Assembly (NCBI GenBank): GCA_033961575.1
Contig: CM066728.1
Location: 32,612,352 to 32,676,351, forward strand
Direction: 5' to 3'
Origin: Aselliscus stoliczkanus
Taxonomy: Eukaryota; Chordata; Mammalia; Chiroptera; Hipposideridae
DNA length: 64,000 nt
A program made the position numbers and the translations under genes. This document shows, in pieces, positions 45,660-56,959 of this stretch (its first letter is position 1; each line of letters begins with the position of its first letter). The notes under the pieces are model-generated. The model was not told where the DNA came from. It ran no database searches and saw only the letters and a list, made by a program, of their open reading frames with translations.

Positions 45660-46420
45660 TATGTCTCACTCTAACAGCTTTTTTTCTCAGCATTTTGAAG
45701 ATACTATTGCATTATCTTTTGGCCTCTAATGTTGCTGAGAAGTTCTGTCATTCTTTGTTCCATAGTGGGTAATCATTTTTTTCTCTCATTTACTTTGAGA
45801 AGTTCTCTGTCTTCAGCATTTTGCCACTTCCTGATGATGTGATTAGGTGGGATTATTTACCAACTTCTTGTGACTCAGTGTGAGTCTTCATTCTTTGGAC
45901 TCATTTCTTTCTTTAGCTTTGGAAAATTATCATCCATTATATCTTTGTCTATTGACTTCCACATTCTCTTTATTATTTCCTTCTGGAACTCCTGTTAGAC
46001 ATATTGTTCAAGTTTTCCAGTCTCTTTGTCTCTTTTCTCATATTTTTAGTCTTTGTACTAGACTCTGTAATTTTTCTTAAATCTCTCTTCCATTCACTAA
46101 TTCTATTATATCCTATCTAATCTACTGTCTAACACATTTATGAAATTTTAAAATTTCAATGCCTATGTTTTTATTTTTTAGAAATTCTATTTTGTTCAAG
46201 TTTTCTTGTTCCTTTTTCAATTTCTAGCTCATCATTTTAAACATCTCTACTTTATAATCCCCTGTAGTTATACTGTCTCAGTTCCTGAGTGCTTGTTTAT
46301 AGTGCTGCTTTCTTCATGATGGATCCTTTCCTCCTGGAGGTTGTAATTTTATTTTATTATTTAGCTATCCTCAGCAGGTGGAATTTCTTCAGATGGAAGA
46401 CCTCTGTGTCCAGGGTTTGT
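45660..46420 (-). mobile_element. L1 remnant, antisense
   Basis: TTTTGGCCTCTAATGTTGCTGAG, CTGATGATGTGATTAGG, GAAAATTATCATCCATTATATC and AACTCCTGTTAGACATATTG are reversed phrases of the same L1 region as at 29.4-30.5 kb. Confidence 0.6.
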
Positions 46421-47730
46421 GGACTGTCTCTATAGAGCAACCAGGGCTCCAGGAGTTCCAATCAGTTTTTATATTAAAATTTCAGCTTGTGGCTCCTGTA
46501 GGGTGAGGTTAATTTGGGTTCTGAGTACCCTGTGCAGGCTTAAAGTTTCAGTTTCTCATGGAAGCGTATTGTTTTGAACCCAATCCATATTAACGGACAG
46601 ACAACAAAGCTTCCTTGCTGCCTCACTGGACTAGAAGATTAAGGTTTTTCTTGGCCTCTTTACTCAAGGAATAGTCTTGCCCAGGGTTCTGACACTACAT
46701 GTTTCAGCTCCCTGTCTAACTGGGCCTCAAGGAATTGTCTTCTGTAGTTGCTAAGCCCTCAGTTCTAGCCATTGGACACCGCTACCCCCGTCCATGTTAG
46801 CATTAGCTTGTGTGCTTACACTCTGGCTTTGAGTGCCCCTTTTGGTTACCAAAACTTAAGGGTTCTCCTTTCTTTCAAACTCAGCTATATATTTAAAAAA
46901 TGGGTGTGAGGAAGGCAGATGTATTTACCCACCATTTCCATGCGTTTGGAATAGGTGGGCAGTCTGCACTAAACTAGTCTCATTTCAACTTGTGCTGAGT
47001 CACAAGTACAGGAGTAATTAAGGGATTTTCAGTTTTATAAATTAGAGTTGAATCAAGGTCGTTCTTATATAGATATTCTCCCTAGAATTTAGTTATACTT
47101 TGTTAATGGATCAGAACAACATAGAATTGTAATTGTGCTGATAATCGTGTATGACCTTGGGTATGACCCTGGAATTCCATTCTGAATGTGAACATGCGCA
47201 TCGTTTTTTTCCTCTGCCACAATAGGAAACCAAGTTGCTTAGAGCCACCTGTAACGAGGCCAAGATTTGGAGCTGAGAACCTTTTGAGCCACAGAACAGT
47301 CTTCATTTTGCAGTCACTGTGGAATTAGCTCAAGTAAACCTTCCCGCATTGTCCAGGACAAAAGGGAGGAGGAGAGTTTGCATTGTGCATTTCCTCTAAT
47401 TTACTAGAAAAATTCACTCGGGTAATTTGGGTGTACTAAGGAAAACTTTTGTTTTTATTCTTATTTACACATATGTGAAGCATTTAGTGTTTAATGGCTC
47501 TTCAAAAGAATGTCATAGGCCTCTAGCAATGGACTAATATCTCAAGGTAGTTGAAAGGAGAAATGTATATTTAATATAGCCTTTCATCATAAGCATTCTG
47601 TTAAATATATATTGTATATTGACCCTTAAGATACTCATGTAATATATATAATATATAAATGTATATGTTAAAATTTATATTTTATATATCAGTATAAATT
47701 TAGAGAGATATCTCCTTCCAAGACACTATT
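46421..47730. other. Intergenic sequence, no gene recognised
   Basis: Mixed-composition sequence without an extended open frame or named repeat. The first part may be the rest of the adjacent L1 remnant. An AT-rich run of TATATATAAA-like sequence lies at about 47590-47690. Confidence 0.4.
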
Positions 47731-47881
47731 ATTTTTTTTTAACTTTTTTTAGCTGAGCCATCCTGCCACCTGTTGGCAGCTCAGTTGCAGCTCAGCTCAG
47801 GCTGGGCCTCAAACTGCTGTTGCTCAGAGCTCAGCTCGCACTCTTGAGTGAGCTCTTAACCAACTGAGCCACTCGGGCAGC
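47731..47881 (-). mobile_element. SINE type C, two-module head fragment, antisense
   Basis: Reversed module 2 (AGCTGAGCCATCCTGCCACC) and module 1 (CAACTGAGCCACTCGGGCAG) are joined directly to a T-rich tract. The 17-bp duplication CCTTCCAAGACACTATT lies at 47714-47730 and 47882-47898, so it retroposed as a two-module unit without the usual 3' body. Confidence 0.92.
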
Positions 47882-48559
47882 CCTTCCAAGACACTATTTA
47901 ATGTATAGCTAAATGGTAATGCACTTTGTTGGAGTGTGCCAACAGCACAACAGACAGTATACTGGCTGGAGTGCTTGTATTAAAGTTAGGGAGTAGCTTA
48001 TTAAGTTATAATGGCAAGACTGTGTTTAGTCAGAGAAAATGATAGCCATTCAAATGTCAGGTGTCTAAGAAAAAATTAGATCCATCAGATGGGAACACAC
48101 TTTAAATAATTGTGACCACATTTGTTTTGCTTGCAGGTCTCCTAGTTACCCACAGGACATGACAGAATTGCAGACACAGAAAAGATGTAGTAAATTACTC
48201 TGATGACCCAACAGCTGTAAAAGCAGTGTGGCTCTGTGATGAGAAGCTTCTCTGTTCAGAAAATACGTCAAAGGTCACTGGAGCCTTTTTACTGCACTGA
48301 ATGCATTCAACATACCCTTCTTTTTTAACATACAGTTACAGTGTCAAAGGATTAAGTATTAATTATGAATGTGTTCAAGTTTTCTTAGGTAACTACTGAA
48401 TACTGCCTTTTCTAGAAAAGTAAAATTATGCGTGGTTTTATTTATTCATTCAGTTAGATTCAACAAACTAGGTCAAAGGCAGTGATGAGCAGAATACAAA
48501 ATAAAGAAGGGAGCTAATGAATAATTTGTTAGAGCATAAAGATTAATAATGCTTAAGTG

Positions 48560-48748
48560 CATGGGTGTGTATTACTTGCTGTGTGACCTTAAGCTAGTTT
48601 TTTAACTTTTCTTAGCCTCAGTTCCACAGTTAATGAGAAGTAATTATACCTACCACACAAGGTTTTATGAAGAGTAAATAAAGCATTTTAAGTGTAAGTA
48701 GAACACCTGGCAAATAATAATTTCTTAATAAATATAGTAGCTATTATT
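48560..48748 (+). mobile_element. MIR SINE, sense
   Basis: TACTTGCTGTGTGACCTTAAGC, TAGCCTCAGTTCCACAG, ACCTACCACACAAGG and AACACCTGGCAAATAATAA reproduce the MIR core and 3' end in order. Confidence 0.85.
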
Positions 48749-49570
48749 TGGTGACAAGATTAATAATCAAATAAGGTAAAGTGGATGTATTTGGATTTTA
48801 AATGAAATTTACATGTACAATGAGTTTATTCTATACTTCTTTAAAAATGTAAAATGTTTATTTCCTGAAATCTAGACTGTAAAAGTGAAGAGTGCAGCTG
48901 GTATTCAAAACTAGTAAATTGTTTTACTTTCTTGAAAGGGGAACTTGGAAGGCAGTAGGAAGAGCTTCAAATTAGAAAAGCTTCATTCTTAATTTTGAAT
49001 CAGGAAGAACAAGGCAGTAAGACCTAGTACATTAAAATTTTGTAATATTTTTAAAAATAAGCCCTGAAATAGCAGGCCCTGGAATGAGAAATGTGCCAAA
49101 CTTTTCAAAAGCTTTACTTTCAAGGTTTTTAAATGTATTGTCTTCCAAAGGTGGAGCCCTGATTACTAATTCTGCATCTAAGGGAAAATTGGCCCCATTT
49201 TCAGTATTATGAAGAGACTCCGAATGCCCAAAGGGAATTATGTTCTGTCTTTTATTGCCTGTGGGAGGGGTGTTGCTAAGAAACAGAATTCCTGATCCAT
49301 TCTGAGGAAAGCAGCTTGTCATTTTAGTGATGCACTGAGAATAAAATGCAGAGAAGGCAATGTATTTTCAAAATCTAAAGCTGTTACTATCCAAAGAAGA
49401 CTGCATCCTTGGCCGATTAGACATCACTTATCCGATTATGGGAGGCTCAGAAAACAAATCTTAAAAGTCTATATAATGATGCTCTAAAAGCACATATTGC
49501 ATGCCAAATGGTTCTTTTGTGAGAGTTTGCAGGACGAAAGGAAAAGAGCTACAGAGTTTGAAGGATGGAA
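48749..49570. other. Intergenic sequence, no gene recognised
   Basis: A minus-strand open frame at 49032-49322 (96 codons, SGILFLSNTPPTGNKRQN) shows no recognised domain and no promoter or splice context. I regard it as chance. Confidence 0.4.
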
Positions 49571-49574
49571 GGAA

Positions 49575-49800
49575 GCTAACATGCACTGAGCACTTGTATA
49601 TAGGTGTTGGGATGGGCTGACTCGCTGCAATCTTACCTGTGAAGTAGGTGGCATTCTTTGCACTTTACAGATGAGGGAATACATTCATCTGAAACTTGAT
49701 CAAAGTCACAAGGCGGTTAAGTGTCAGTGCTCCTAACTTCAAACCTATGTTTTCTGACTCCGAGTGCCGAGTTCTTGCCACTACAGCTACCATCTATCAG
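49575..49800 (-). mobile_element. MIR SINE, antisense
   Basis: CACTGAGCACTTGTATATAGG, CTTTACAGATGAGGGAATAC, AAAGTCACAAGGCGGTTAAG and TTTTCTGACTCCGAGTGCCG are the reversed MIR in order. Confidence 0.8.
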
Positions 49801-49898
49801 CTTCCATTTTAAGAGACTAAAGTAGGGTCAGAATTAGACCACAGCTGCAAAGGAGATTAGGCAAATTCTATAATGTCAAGACACAGGTCTACGTTTTT

Positions 49899-50416
49899 TT
49901 GTGTTTTTTTTTAAAGATTTTATCGGGGAACTGGGGAAGGGGAATAGCCAAGTTGTTGTCCTTCAGTCTTAGTTGTGGAGGACGCAGCTGTCTCAGCTCC
50001 AAGTCTAGTTGCAATCCGCCCACCCGTCGGCAGCTTGCAGCCACTCAGTTCAAGGTGCTATGTTCAATCTTAGTTGCGGGTGGGCATAGCCACCATCCCA
50101 TGCGGGAGTCGAACTGGCAACCTTGTTATTAGGAGCATGTGCTCTCACCAGCTGAGCCAACCTGCCACCTGTTGGCAGCTCAGCGGCAGCTCAGCTCAGG
50201 CGCAGCTCACCCCATGTGGGAATCGAACCGGCGACCCTGTTGCTCAGTGCTCACACTCTTTTTTTTTTTCTTTTGAGGGCAGTGTCACTGGCCCTCAAGC
50301 CCTCATATGTGGGATCCAAACTGGGGCCGCTGGCGTCCCAAGCCAGCTCTTAACCACCGCGCCACTCGGCTGGCCCAGAGCTTGCACTCTTAACCAACTG
50401 AGCCACTCTGCCAGCC
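49899..50416 (-). mobile_element. Composite SINE type C, antisense, carrying a nested SINE
   Basis: The reversed tail (AAAGATTTTATCGGGGAACT), body, a tRNA-like module with GGGAGTCGAACTGGCAACC, module 2 (AGCTGAGCCAACCTGCCACC) and module 1 (CAACTGAGCCACTCTGCCAG) are present. The CAGGTCT duplication lies at about 49884 and 50417. A type A SINE splits module 1. Confidence 0.85.
50261..50379 (-). mobile_element. Head-only SINE (type A) inserted in a type C SINE
   Basis: A T run, GAGGGCAGTGTCACTGGCCC and the reversed head to CGCCACTCGGCTGGCCC are present. The duplication GCTCACACTCTT (50249-50260) matches GCTTGCACTCTT (50380-50391), both in the host SINE head. It also has an internal CCCTCAAG repeat making 'CCCTCAAGCCCTCATATG'. 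Confidence 0.9.
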
Positions 50417-50799
50417 CAGGTCTGGATTTTTAAGAAGGCCCAGACTTCTGGTTTCCATTGTCTGTCTGCTATAGAACAGGCACTTTCTCATCATGTTTTA
50501 TCCTCTAAAGTAATGTACCCTCAAGTGACTATGCACTCTTGCCAGAGATCTTTAAGTACAGAGGGTAAGGAATGATTGACAGTCTTTCAGTGACAATGCA
50601 ATCTGCTATATGTAGGAGGCTCTCAGAAATGACTGGGATCTCAAGGTTCCCTTCCAACTCTGTTTCTGTTATACCACCACATTTTGAGACATCTATTCTC
50701 ACCTTTTCAGCACTGAAATAAGTTTTCTCTTATTTGTACCAGTAATGATAACTGGGTTCATAAATAGCTCATGGGAATAGCCATTGTATTCAGAAACAG

Positions 50800-51560
50800 G
50801 AGAATTCATTCATCGAACAGGTGTTGACTGAGAGCATTTTGTGTGATAGGCAGTGTCACAGGAGCTGGAGAACCAGCAGTAATTAGGGCAATTCCTACTC
50901 TCACGGAGCTTGTCCTCTAACGAAAGAGAGACAAACATAAAATCATTTCACGTAGTAATGCATGCTCAACAGGAAAAAAAAATAAGAGCCAAGTAGAGGG
51001 ATAGAGAGTGAGAGGGTGGGACGGTGGTGGCAATTCAGAAAGGATGATCCCTGCAGGCCTCTCCAGGATCTGCCAATTGTGCTGAGACCTGAGAAATTGG
51101 GAGGAGAGAGCTGGACAACCATCAGGAGATAGAGTAAGACAGAGAGAATAGCTAGTGGAAGTTCTGCAGTGGGCTCTAGGTCAGTTATCGAAGGGATGAC
51201 AAGGACAAAACACATGAGTGAGAGCGGGTGACAGGTGCATTAGATCAGGCCTTGGTGGCCATGTGGAGGAGTTTGGATTTTATTCCTGGTGTCATGGGAA
51301 GCGAGTAGAGGGTTCTGACCTCAAATCGACATGCCCTATGTTATTGAAAGATAACTCTGGCTGCTGTCTGGAGAATCAGGTGTTGTGAGTGGAAGCTGGG
51401 AAATTTTAGGAGGCTCTTCTAGTCCAGAAGAAGGATGATGGTGGCTGGACCGAGGGTGTTAGGAATGGAAATAAAAGTGCTTAGAGGTAGCTCCTAAAGG
51501 ATTTCTGATGGACTGATTGAATGATGAGTGTGAGGGGAAGAAGAGGAGTCAAGGAGTCCA
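50800..51560 (-). mobile_element. L2/CR1-type LINE remnant including 3' end, antisense
   Basis: It starts with the reversed L2 tail (ATTCATTCATCGAACAGGTG, GGAGCTTGTCCTCTAACG) and runs through 'tgctgagacctgagaaattg', 'gaggagtttggattttattcc', 'ataactctggctgctgtctgg' and 'gatgatggtggctgg' to 'gaggagtcaaggagtcc'. This is the most complete of the four copies in the window and links the body blocks to the L2 3' end. Confidence 0.7.
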
Positions 51561-52387
51561 AACAAATGTCTGGCAACTTGTCACTTTCTATCAGTTATAA
51601 AACAAAACGCTTCCTGCAATGATTACCCATCATTCCTGTCACTCCTTGAAACAGCAGCAGTGACTGGCAGTATATGTTTGCTCTTGTGAGTAATTTTAAA
51701 AATTGAAGTTTTAAAATATTTTCTTTTAAATTATGATCTTAATTTTGCCTCAAAAAGAAAAGAGCAAATATTCTCTGAGCTGTCAAACTCTTAAAAAAGA
51801 AAAAAAAAATTCCTTTCATACACACACTACCAGCAGCACCACCACAAATGATAACTTGGCTTACACGGGCTACTGAAAGTAGCTGTTAGAACCTTTAGAA
51901 AGAGAAAAAAGCCCAAAGGTGTAAATAAATGAACTGTGCAAATGACTTTCTTTCACATGGAACATAAAAATAAAATCTGCAATGAAAAAGCCATTTTAAA
52001 AAATATTGGCTTCTTGGGAGTCTCATGGGAGGAAATATTAAAGCAGTCTAACCACCCATGTTTGGAGTACATATTTCTCCCCCAAATAACAATAGTGCAA
52101 AAGTTAAAAAAAAAGACAATATTCAGCTTATGGGTCTCCAAGGTGTGCAGGGATTTAGGTACACCTGAGTCATAAAACAGAAAAAGAGATGCACAAAGTA
52201 AATATGTGGAATGCGCACCATGAGAAATGGATGAAAAGAATTTGTGAGCTAATGGGAAAGGGAGTCAGTAGCTTCAGTGGAACGTAGGCTATTCCCTGTG
52301 GTGCAAATTCAAGTCATTCACCATGCAGAACAGCTGTCCCTGATTGTTAAACCGATGCACAGAAAAAGACTTGACTTAATGTATGAA
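51561..52387. other. Intergenic sequence, no gene recognised
   Basis: No named repeat. A 79-codon open frame at 51936-52175 is A-rich and carries no domain signature. Confidence 0.4.
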
Positions 52388-52400
52388 ATTAATCACTGTT

Positions 52401-52580
52401 GGAGCAGAGGGTTAGCTCAGGTGGTTAGAGCACAGTGATAACACCAATGTTGCTGGTTCCATCCTCACATGGGACACTGAGATGTGCCCTCCACAACTGG
52501 ACTGAAACAACTACTTGACTTGGAGCTGATGGGTCCTGGAAAAGCACACTGTTCTCCAATAAAATTTAAAGAAAAAAAAA
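52401..52580 (+). mobile_element. SINE type D, sense
   Basis: The head GGGTTAGCTCAGGTGGTTAGAG has a canonical A-box-like TTAGCTCAGGTGG and a GCTGGTTCCATCCTC B box. It is followed by CTCCACAACTGGACTGAAAC, GACTTGGAGCTGATGGGTCC and CCAATAAAATTTAAAG with an A tail. This body closely resembles bat SINEs. The imperfect duplication ATTAATCACTGTT / ATTAGTCACCGTC flanks it. Confidence 0.88.
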
Positions 52581-52615
52581 ATTAGTCACCGTCATCAAAT
52601 TAATACTTAAAAGTA

Positions 52616-52767
52616 CAGTAAAACCTTGGATTGCAAATAACTTGGTTTGTGAGTGTTCTGCAAAAAGAGCAAACGTTTCTAATACATTTTAACGTGGTAA
52701 ATGAGCGATGTCTTGCAATATGAGTAGTTTCTGGAATGAATTATGCTCGCAAACCAAGGTATTACTG
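52616..52767. mobile_element. Short Tigger/mariner-type MITE with TA duplication
   Basis: The left end CAGTAAAACCTTGGATTGC pairs with the complement of the right end GCAAACCAAGGTATTACTG. TA flanks at 52614-52615 and 52768-52769. Interior phrases (AGCGATGTCTTGCAATATGAG, GAATGAATTATGCTCGC) match an old Tigger-type MITE. It is non-coding, 152 bp. Confidence 0.85.
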
Positions 52768-52769
52768 TA

Positions 52770-54715
52770 CATGACTAAGATGAAAACACCTTCCATCAGT
52801 AAGTCACATGGTGGTCTAGAGTAGACTTTCACCCATCCCTCCACCATGCAAACTCTGCCCCACCCTCCATCACCATCCATTCTTGTCATCTAGTAACAGC
52901 TTCCAGAATTTGTTTGATCGACTAAACCCTCCCCCAGTGATTGCAGTCTTAGTGGGACTGTCCTGCTAACATTCACCAAGGTAGGGCAATCAGATGCACA
53001 ATCTCTGTGGATTTAATACAAACAAAATGACTAGAACTTTTAAAACTCAACAGTGGCACCTTGAAGATGCCCTGTTCATTCCAACTACCTAGATTCCTAG
53101 AGCAGCCTAATTCTTGTCCCTGTTGAGTTATGGTTCTTTAGCTTTTCCTCAGTGAATATCAGCTACCATAGCCTCTCACTACATCCCTTTCCTTGCTAAG
53201 TTAGCTGATGTTAGCTTCTATTACTTGCAATAGAAGAATCCTGCAGAAACACAGTTAAATTTTATCTTTTTAGTAACAAATCTTGGTTTTAATAAAACCT
53301 ATGCTTGACTATTTAGCAAAAGAATGCTAGAAGAGACTCTTGTGATGTTTAAGTACCTAGTTATAACTAAGACTTTCAAAGGTGTTAAGAAACTGTGTAT
53401 TTAGAAATAGCTTTAGATGCCACATCAGTTCCTATGACTTTCTCAGGTAGATCCTTGATGTGATATAGATTTTCATTCAAGTTAATGCTGCCCTTCTTCC
53501 TATAAATTTTCCTTATGTACGCTTTAAAACACCAATTATGTGTCTTACACACTTTTTGAAGGTTCAGTCAGTTTATGTTGCTTTTTCTGTCTTCAAAAAT
53601 GTTCACAACTCACTAAAATGCCACTCTTTCACCTGTAATTTCCTGTCAAGAGAAATGGTAGACATCCAGATCAAACACAGGACACAGATGAAGCCAGGGT
53701 GATCGGACTTCAGAGCCATGTGACTTGACAGGGTCAAGGCCTAGCCTACCATTCAACACATGGAGAATAATGAGGATACACTTGGGAGGCAGGTGAAGGA
53801 GAGGGTGTGTATTATTATTCTTTTCTCTACAATTTTTTTAAAGCACCTTCAACATGGTATCATTCTGTACCATAAGTTTGTTGCTTCTATGTTGCTACCT
53901 TGATTGAAATGAAGAATCTATGATTTAAGCAAGATATTATCAGAGATACAGAAGGATAATGAAGACACTGAATAGAAAGGCAACTTAATTTGCAGATGAC
54001 TTGAAAGACAGGAGAAGTAGGAAGATCAGTAACTTATATAACCAAGTTCATGTAGAAGAGGTATTGAGGGTGGGGGTAGGGTGACTTGCACTTTAATTTG
54101 CCATAGGTAAGGTACCACTAAAGTGTGAGCAATGTGCCATATAAAACAATAAGGTGTTGAATGCCATCATTGAGATTGCATTTCTTTCGTCATAGAGTCA
54201 TGATCGGAGGGGGGGTCTTATAAAGATGAACTAGTCAACTTGCTTTCTTTCAACCCATTGCCTCAAACAATATTTTTTATTACTCTAAATTGATAGAGCG
54301 ATCCCTACTCCCCGGGCCTGTGTTTCCACAAAGGATTTTCCAGTAGGAGGCCTTCTCTCCCTCCCTTACTCCCAAGGAGAAGCAATATCTGATTGCAGAG
54401 CCTGGTGGCTTGGCCCTGTCAGGTTTCCCTGGCCAGCCTGTACCTCACGATAGGTGTATTCTCCATTCACTCCTGTGCCCCAGGCAGTAAGCACACCTGG
54501 GTCAGGCCCAGAACCCACCTTCTACAGAGTATATGCACTTTGTGAGATTTTTGTTTCTTTGTTCTTGCTATCAGGGTTCAATAGATTACAAGGCAGCAAT
54601 TTTCTGTAGCTCTGACTGGACAAGTTTCAGGTAGTTTGGAGACCTAGCTTCTTCTGCAGGGGGACCCAGGACAAGTAGTATGGATTCTGTCTAAGGGTTT
54701 CTCTGTTCAAACCAA
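52770..54715. other. Intergenic sequence, no gene recognised
   Basis: A stretch of nearly 2 kb without a SINE or recognisable repeat. No open frame of note. It could contain conserved non-coding sequence, but this cannot be judged from one genome. Confidence 0.4.
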
Positions 54716-54719
54716 ATGT

Positions 54720-55385
54720 AAGTGCCATGAAGAAATCAAAATGATATTAAGGGATGGAAGGTGGGGAGAAAAGGAGACAGACAGGGTAGTCAGGGAAGGC
54801 TCCCTCAGAGGAGGTGACATTTAAGCTGAGACATGAATGCTGAGAAGGAGAAAGCCATCGTGAAGATTTGAGGACAGTGTTTTGGGCAGAGGATATGGCA
54901 AATGTGAAGGCCTTGAGGTGGGAAGTAGCTTGGATGTTCCAGGAACAACAGGAAGGCCAGGTGGAGAGTGGTAATAAGACATGGTCAGAGAGGGAAAGGC
55001 ATATCAAATAACAAGTTCGGCTTTTAGGGAAAGAATGCTAGAAGTACCCTGGTGAGGAGTTTGGATTTTATTTTCAGTGAGATGGAAGACCATGGAGGGT
55101 ATTGAATATAGAAGTGATATGATCAGGTTCATGGTTGTTTTTGTTTGTTTTTTTTAAACACTCAAGGAGAAGAGATAGAAGGGAACAAGAATAGAATCAG
55201 GGAGTGGCAGTGAAGATGATGAGAAGTGGTTAGATTTAGTATATATTTTGGATATAACTGATAGTTTTTACTAAAGGATTGGATGTTGGAGATGAAGGCA
55301 AAAGGAGGAATTAAGGATGCCTTCTAGATCTTGAGTCTGACCAACCGGATGAATGATGAAGCCGTTAAGATGGGTGAATGGAAGG
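54720..55385 (-). mobile_element. L2/CR1-type LINE remnant, antisense
   Basis: 'gacagggtagtcagggaaggc', 'gaggaggtgacatttaagctgag', 'gcagaggatatggcaaatgtg', 'gaggagtttggattttatttt', 'ggattggatgttggagatga' and 'gaattaaggatgccttctag' occur in L2 block order. The minus strand at 54747-55007 encodes an open stretch with SSAQNTVLKSS and TSSEGAFPDYPVCL, resembling the L2 C-terminal region translated out of frame. Confidence 0.65.
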
Positions 55386-55389
55386 GGAG

Positions 55390-55742
55390 AGATTTATTAT
55401 AAAGAATTGGCTCACGTGATTGTGGAAACTGGCAACGTCCAAACTTGTCGTGTCAGCTGTTAGGCTTGTGACTCAGGAGAGCGAGCAGTGCGGATGAGGT
55501 CCAAAGGCAGTCCACTGAGGAATTCTCTTTTTCATGGGGGAGGGGCAGTCTTTTTGTTCTCTGTGGGCCTTCAACTGATTAGATGAAGCTCACCCACCCC
55601 ATGAAGAGCAATCTGCTTTACTCTACTGATTTAAAACACCCTTACAGAAACACCCAGGACAATGTTTGACCAAAATATCTGGGCATCCTGTAGTCCAGTC
55701 AACTTGACACCTGAAATTAACCATGATAGCAGTACCGTAAAG
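55390..55742. mobile_element. Interspersed repeat resembling an LTR, family not named
   Basis: ATTGGCTCACGTGATTGTGG, GGCCTTCAACTGATTAGATG, AAACACCCTTACAGAAACACC and TTGACACCTGAAATTAACCAT form a series I recall as a common mammalian interspersed repeat, but I cannot assign its class with confidence. Confidence 0.4.
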
Positions 55743-56396
55743 TAGGAAAGTTGGCTTCTTGGCATGCTCTTAACACTTTCTCATGTATATGCAGGTGAGC
55801 TGAACTAAAGCGGCAGAGAAAAATGGCACCTTTGAGTCTACTTCTGAGCTAGAAGCATAGGGACCTTAGAGGCTGGCCAGGCCAACTTTCCATTCAAAGA
55901 TTTTTAAATCTCTACTTAAACACTTCCAGTGCTAGGGGGCTCACTACTTTGTAAGATAAAAAGTTCTGTAATGTGACTATGTATTTAAAAACATTATCCT
56001 TACATTAAGCAAAGCTTTTCCTCATGAAGCCTGAATATCTTTCAGCTCCCCTGTGTGTGGTAGGTGTTACCTCTGCCCTACCACTCCTGCGGAAGGCTGC
56101 GTCAGTTCTGGAGGCTTGCAGAGTTTGGCGAGAGCTTTACCAGGCCTGGAACACAAGACTTTTTCTCCCCAGGGCATATGCGTAGACATGCCATCCAGGT
56201 AGCTGGGTCTCAGGATGGATTCAAGTGTTGTTTATCTGAAGCCACTTATCTCTGACACTCAAGTCAGGCCAGGCTGCTTCAAAATGGTGAACTTGCTTTT
56301 AGAGGCTTCTCTGACCCTGCAAGCTGGTTTCTGTCAGAGCCCAAAGGCTGTCGGCCCTGTCTGTATATGTCAGAACCCAACTGTGGACATGCTTCC

Positions 56397-56477
56397 TTTT
56401 TTTTTTTTTTTTTAGAGGCCATGCTAATCTTCTCTGTATCACTCCAATTTTAGTATATGTGCTGCTGAAGCGAGCAC
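56397..56477 (-). pseudogene. 3'-truncated U6 snRNA retropseudogene with A tail
   Basis: Read on the minus strand from 56477, GTGCTCGCTTCAGCAGCACA and the following bases match the first roughly 60 nt of U6 snRNA with a few substitutions, to AGCATGGCCTCT. The sequence then turns into a 19-A tail (T run at 56397-56415). The U6 3' stem, the ACAGAG-downstream part and the U tail are missing. The duplication CATGCTTCCTTTTTT lies at about 56388 and 56480. It is an L1-type retroposed copy without function. Confidence 0.93.
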
Positions 56478-56959
56478 ATCATGCTTCCTTTTTTTGTCTC
56501 CACTTACATTTAGGTCAGTAGACATAAAGAGATTTGAGGAGAGAGAGGTATGGTCCGACTCCGAATATGTGTGTTGACTGTTGGCACCATTCTGGCTAGA
56601 GATCCCTTAGTGAACAGAACCATTGGTTCCAGTTTTGTCCCTTAGCGACACATTTTCTCTTTATAGCCAGTAAACTCAGCTTTGTCCTAATACTAATCCT
56701 TTTTATGCAAATGTGGTTAAGTTGCAACCTAGACAAAGGTGAACAGGACTGTTCCCCTGTAACTGAATCCCTTAAATGTAGACCATATTTCACAGGCTGT
56801 CACAGACCAGTGTTGGTGGAGAAACAGTTTCCAGAACACTGGGTAAATGCCACCGCTGTAAGAACCTTTGATTGGAGATTGACCATCAGCCTAGGAGAGA
56901 ATAGTCATGTTAAACTAAAGAAGGAGGATCAGTACAGGGTTTGAGTCAATCTCTTTATT

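Noticed and set aside
49032..49322. 96-codon minus-strand frame downstream of FEM1C
   Set aside because: No domain, promoter or splice support; a length expected by chance in a window this size.
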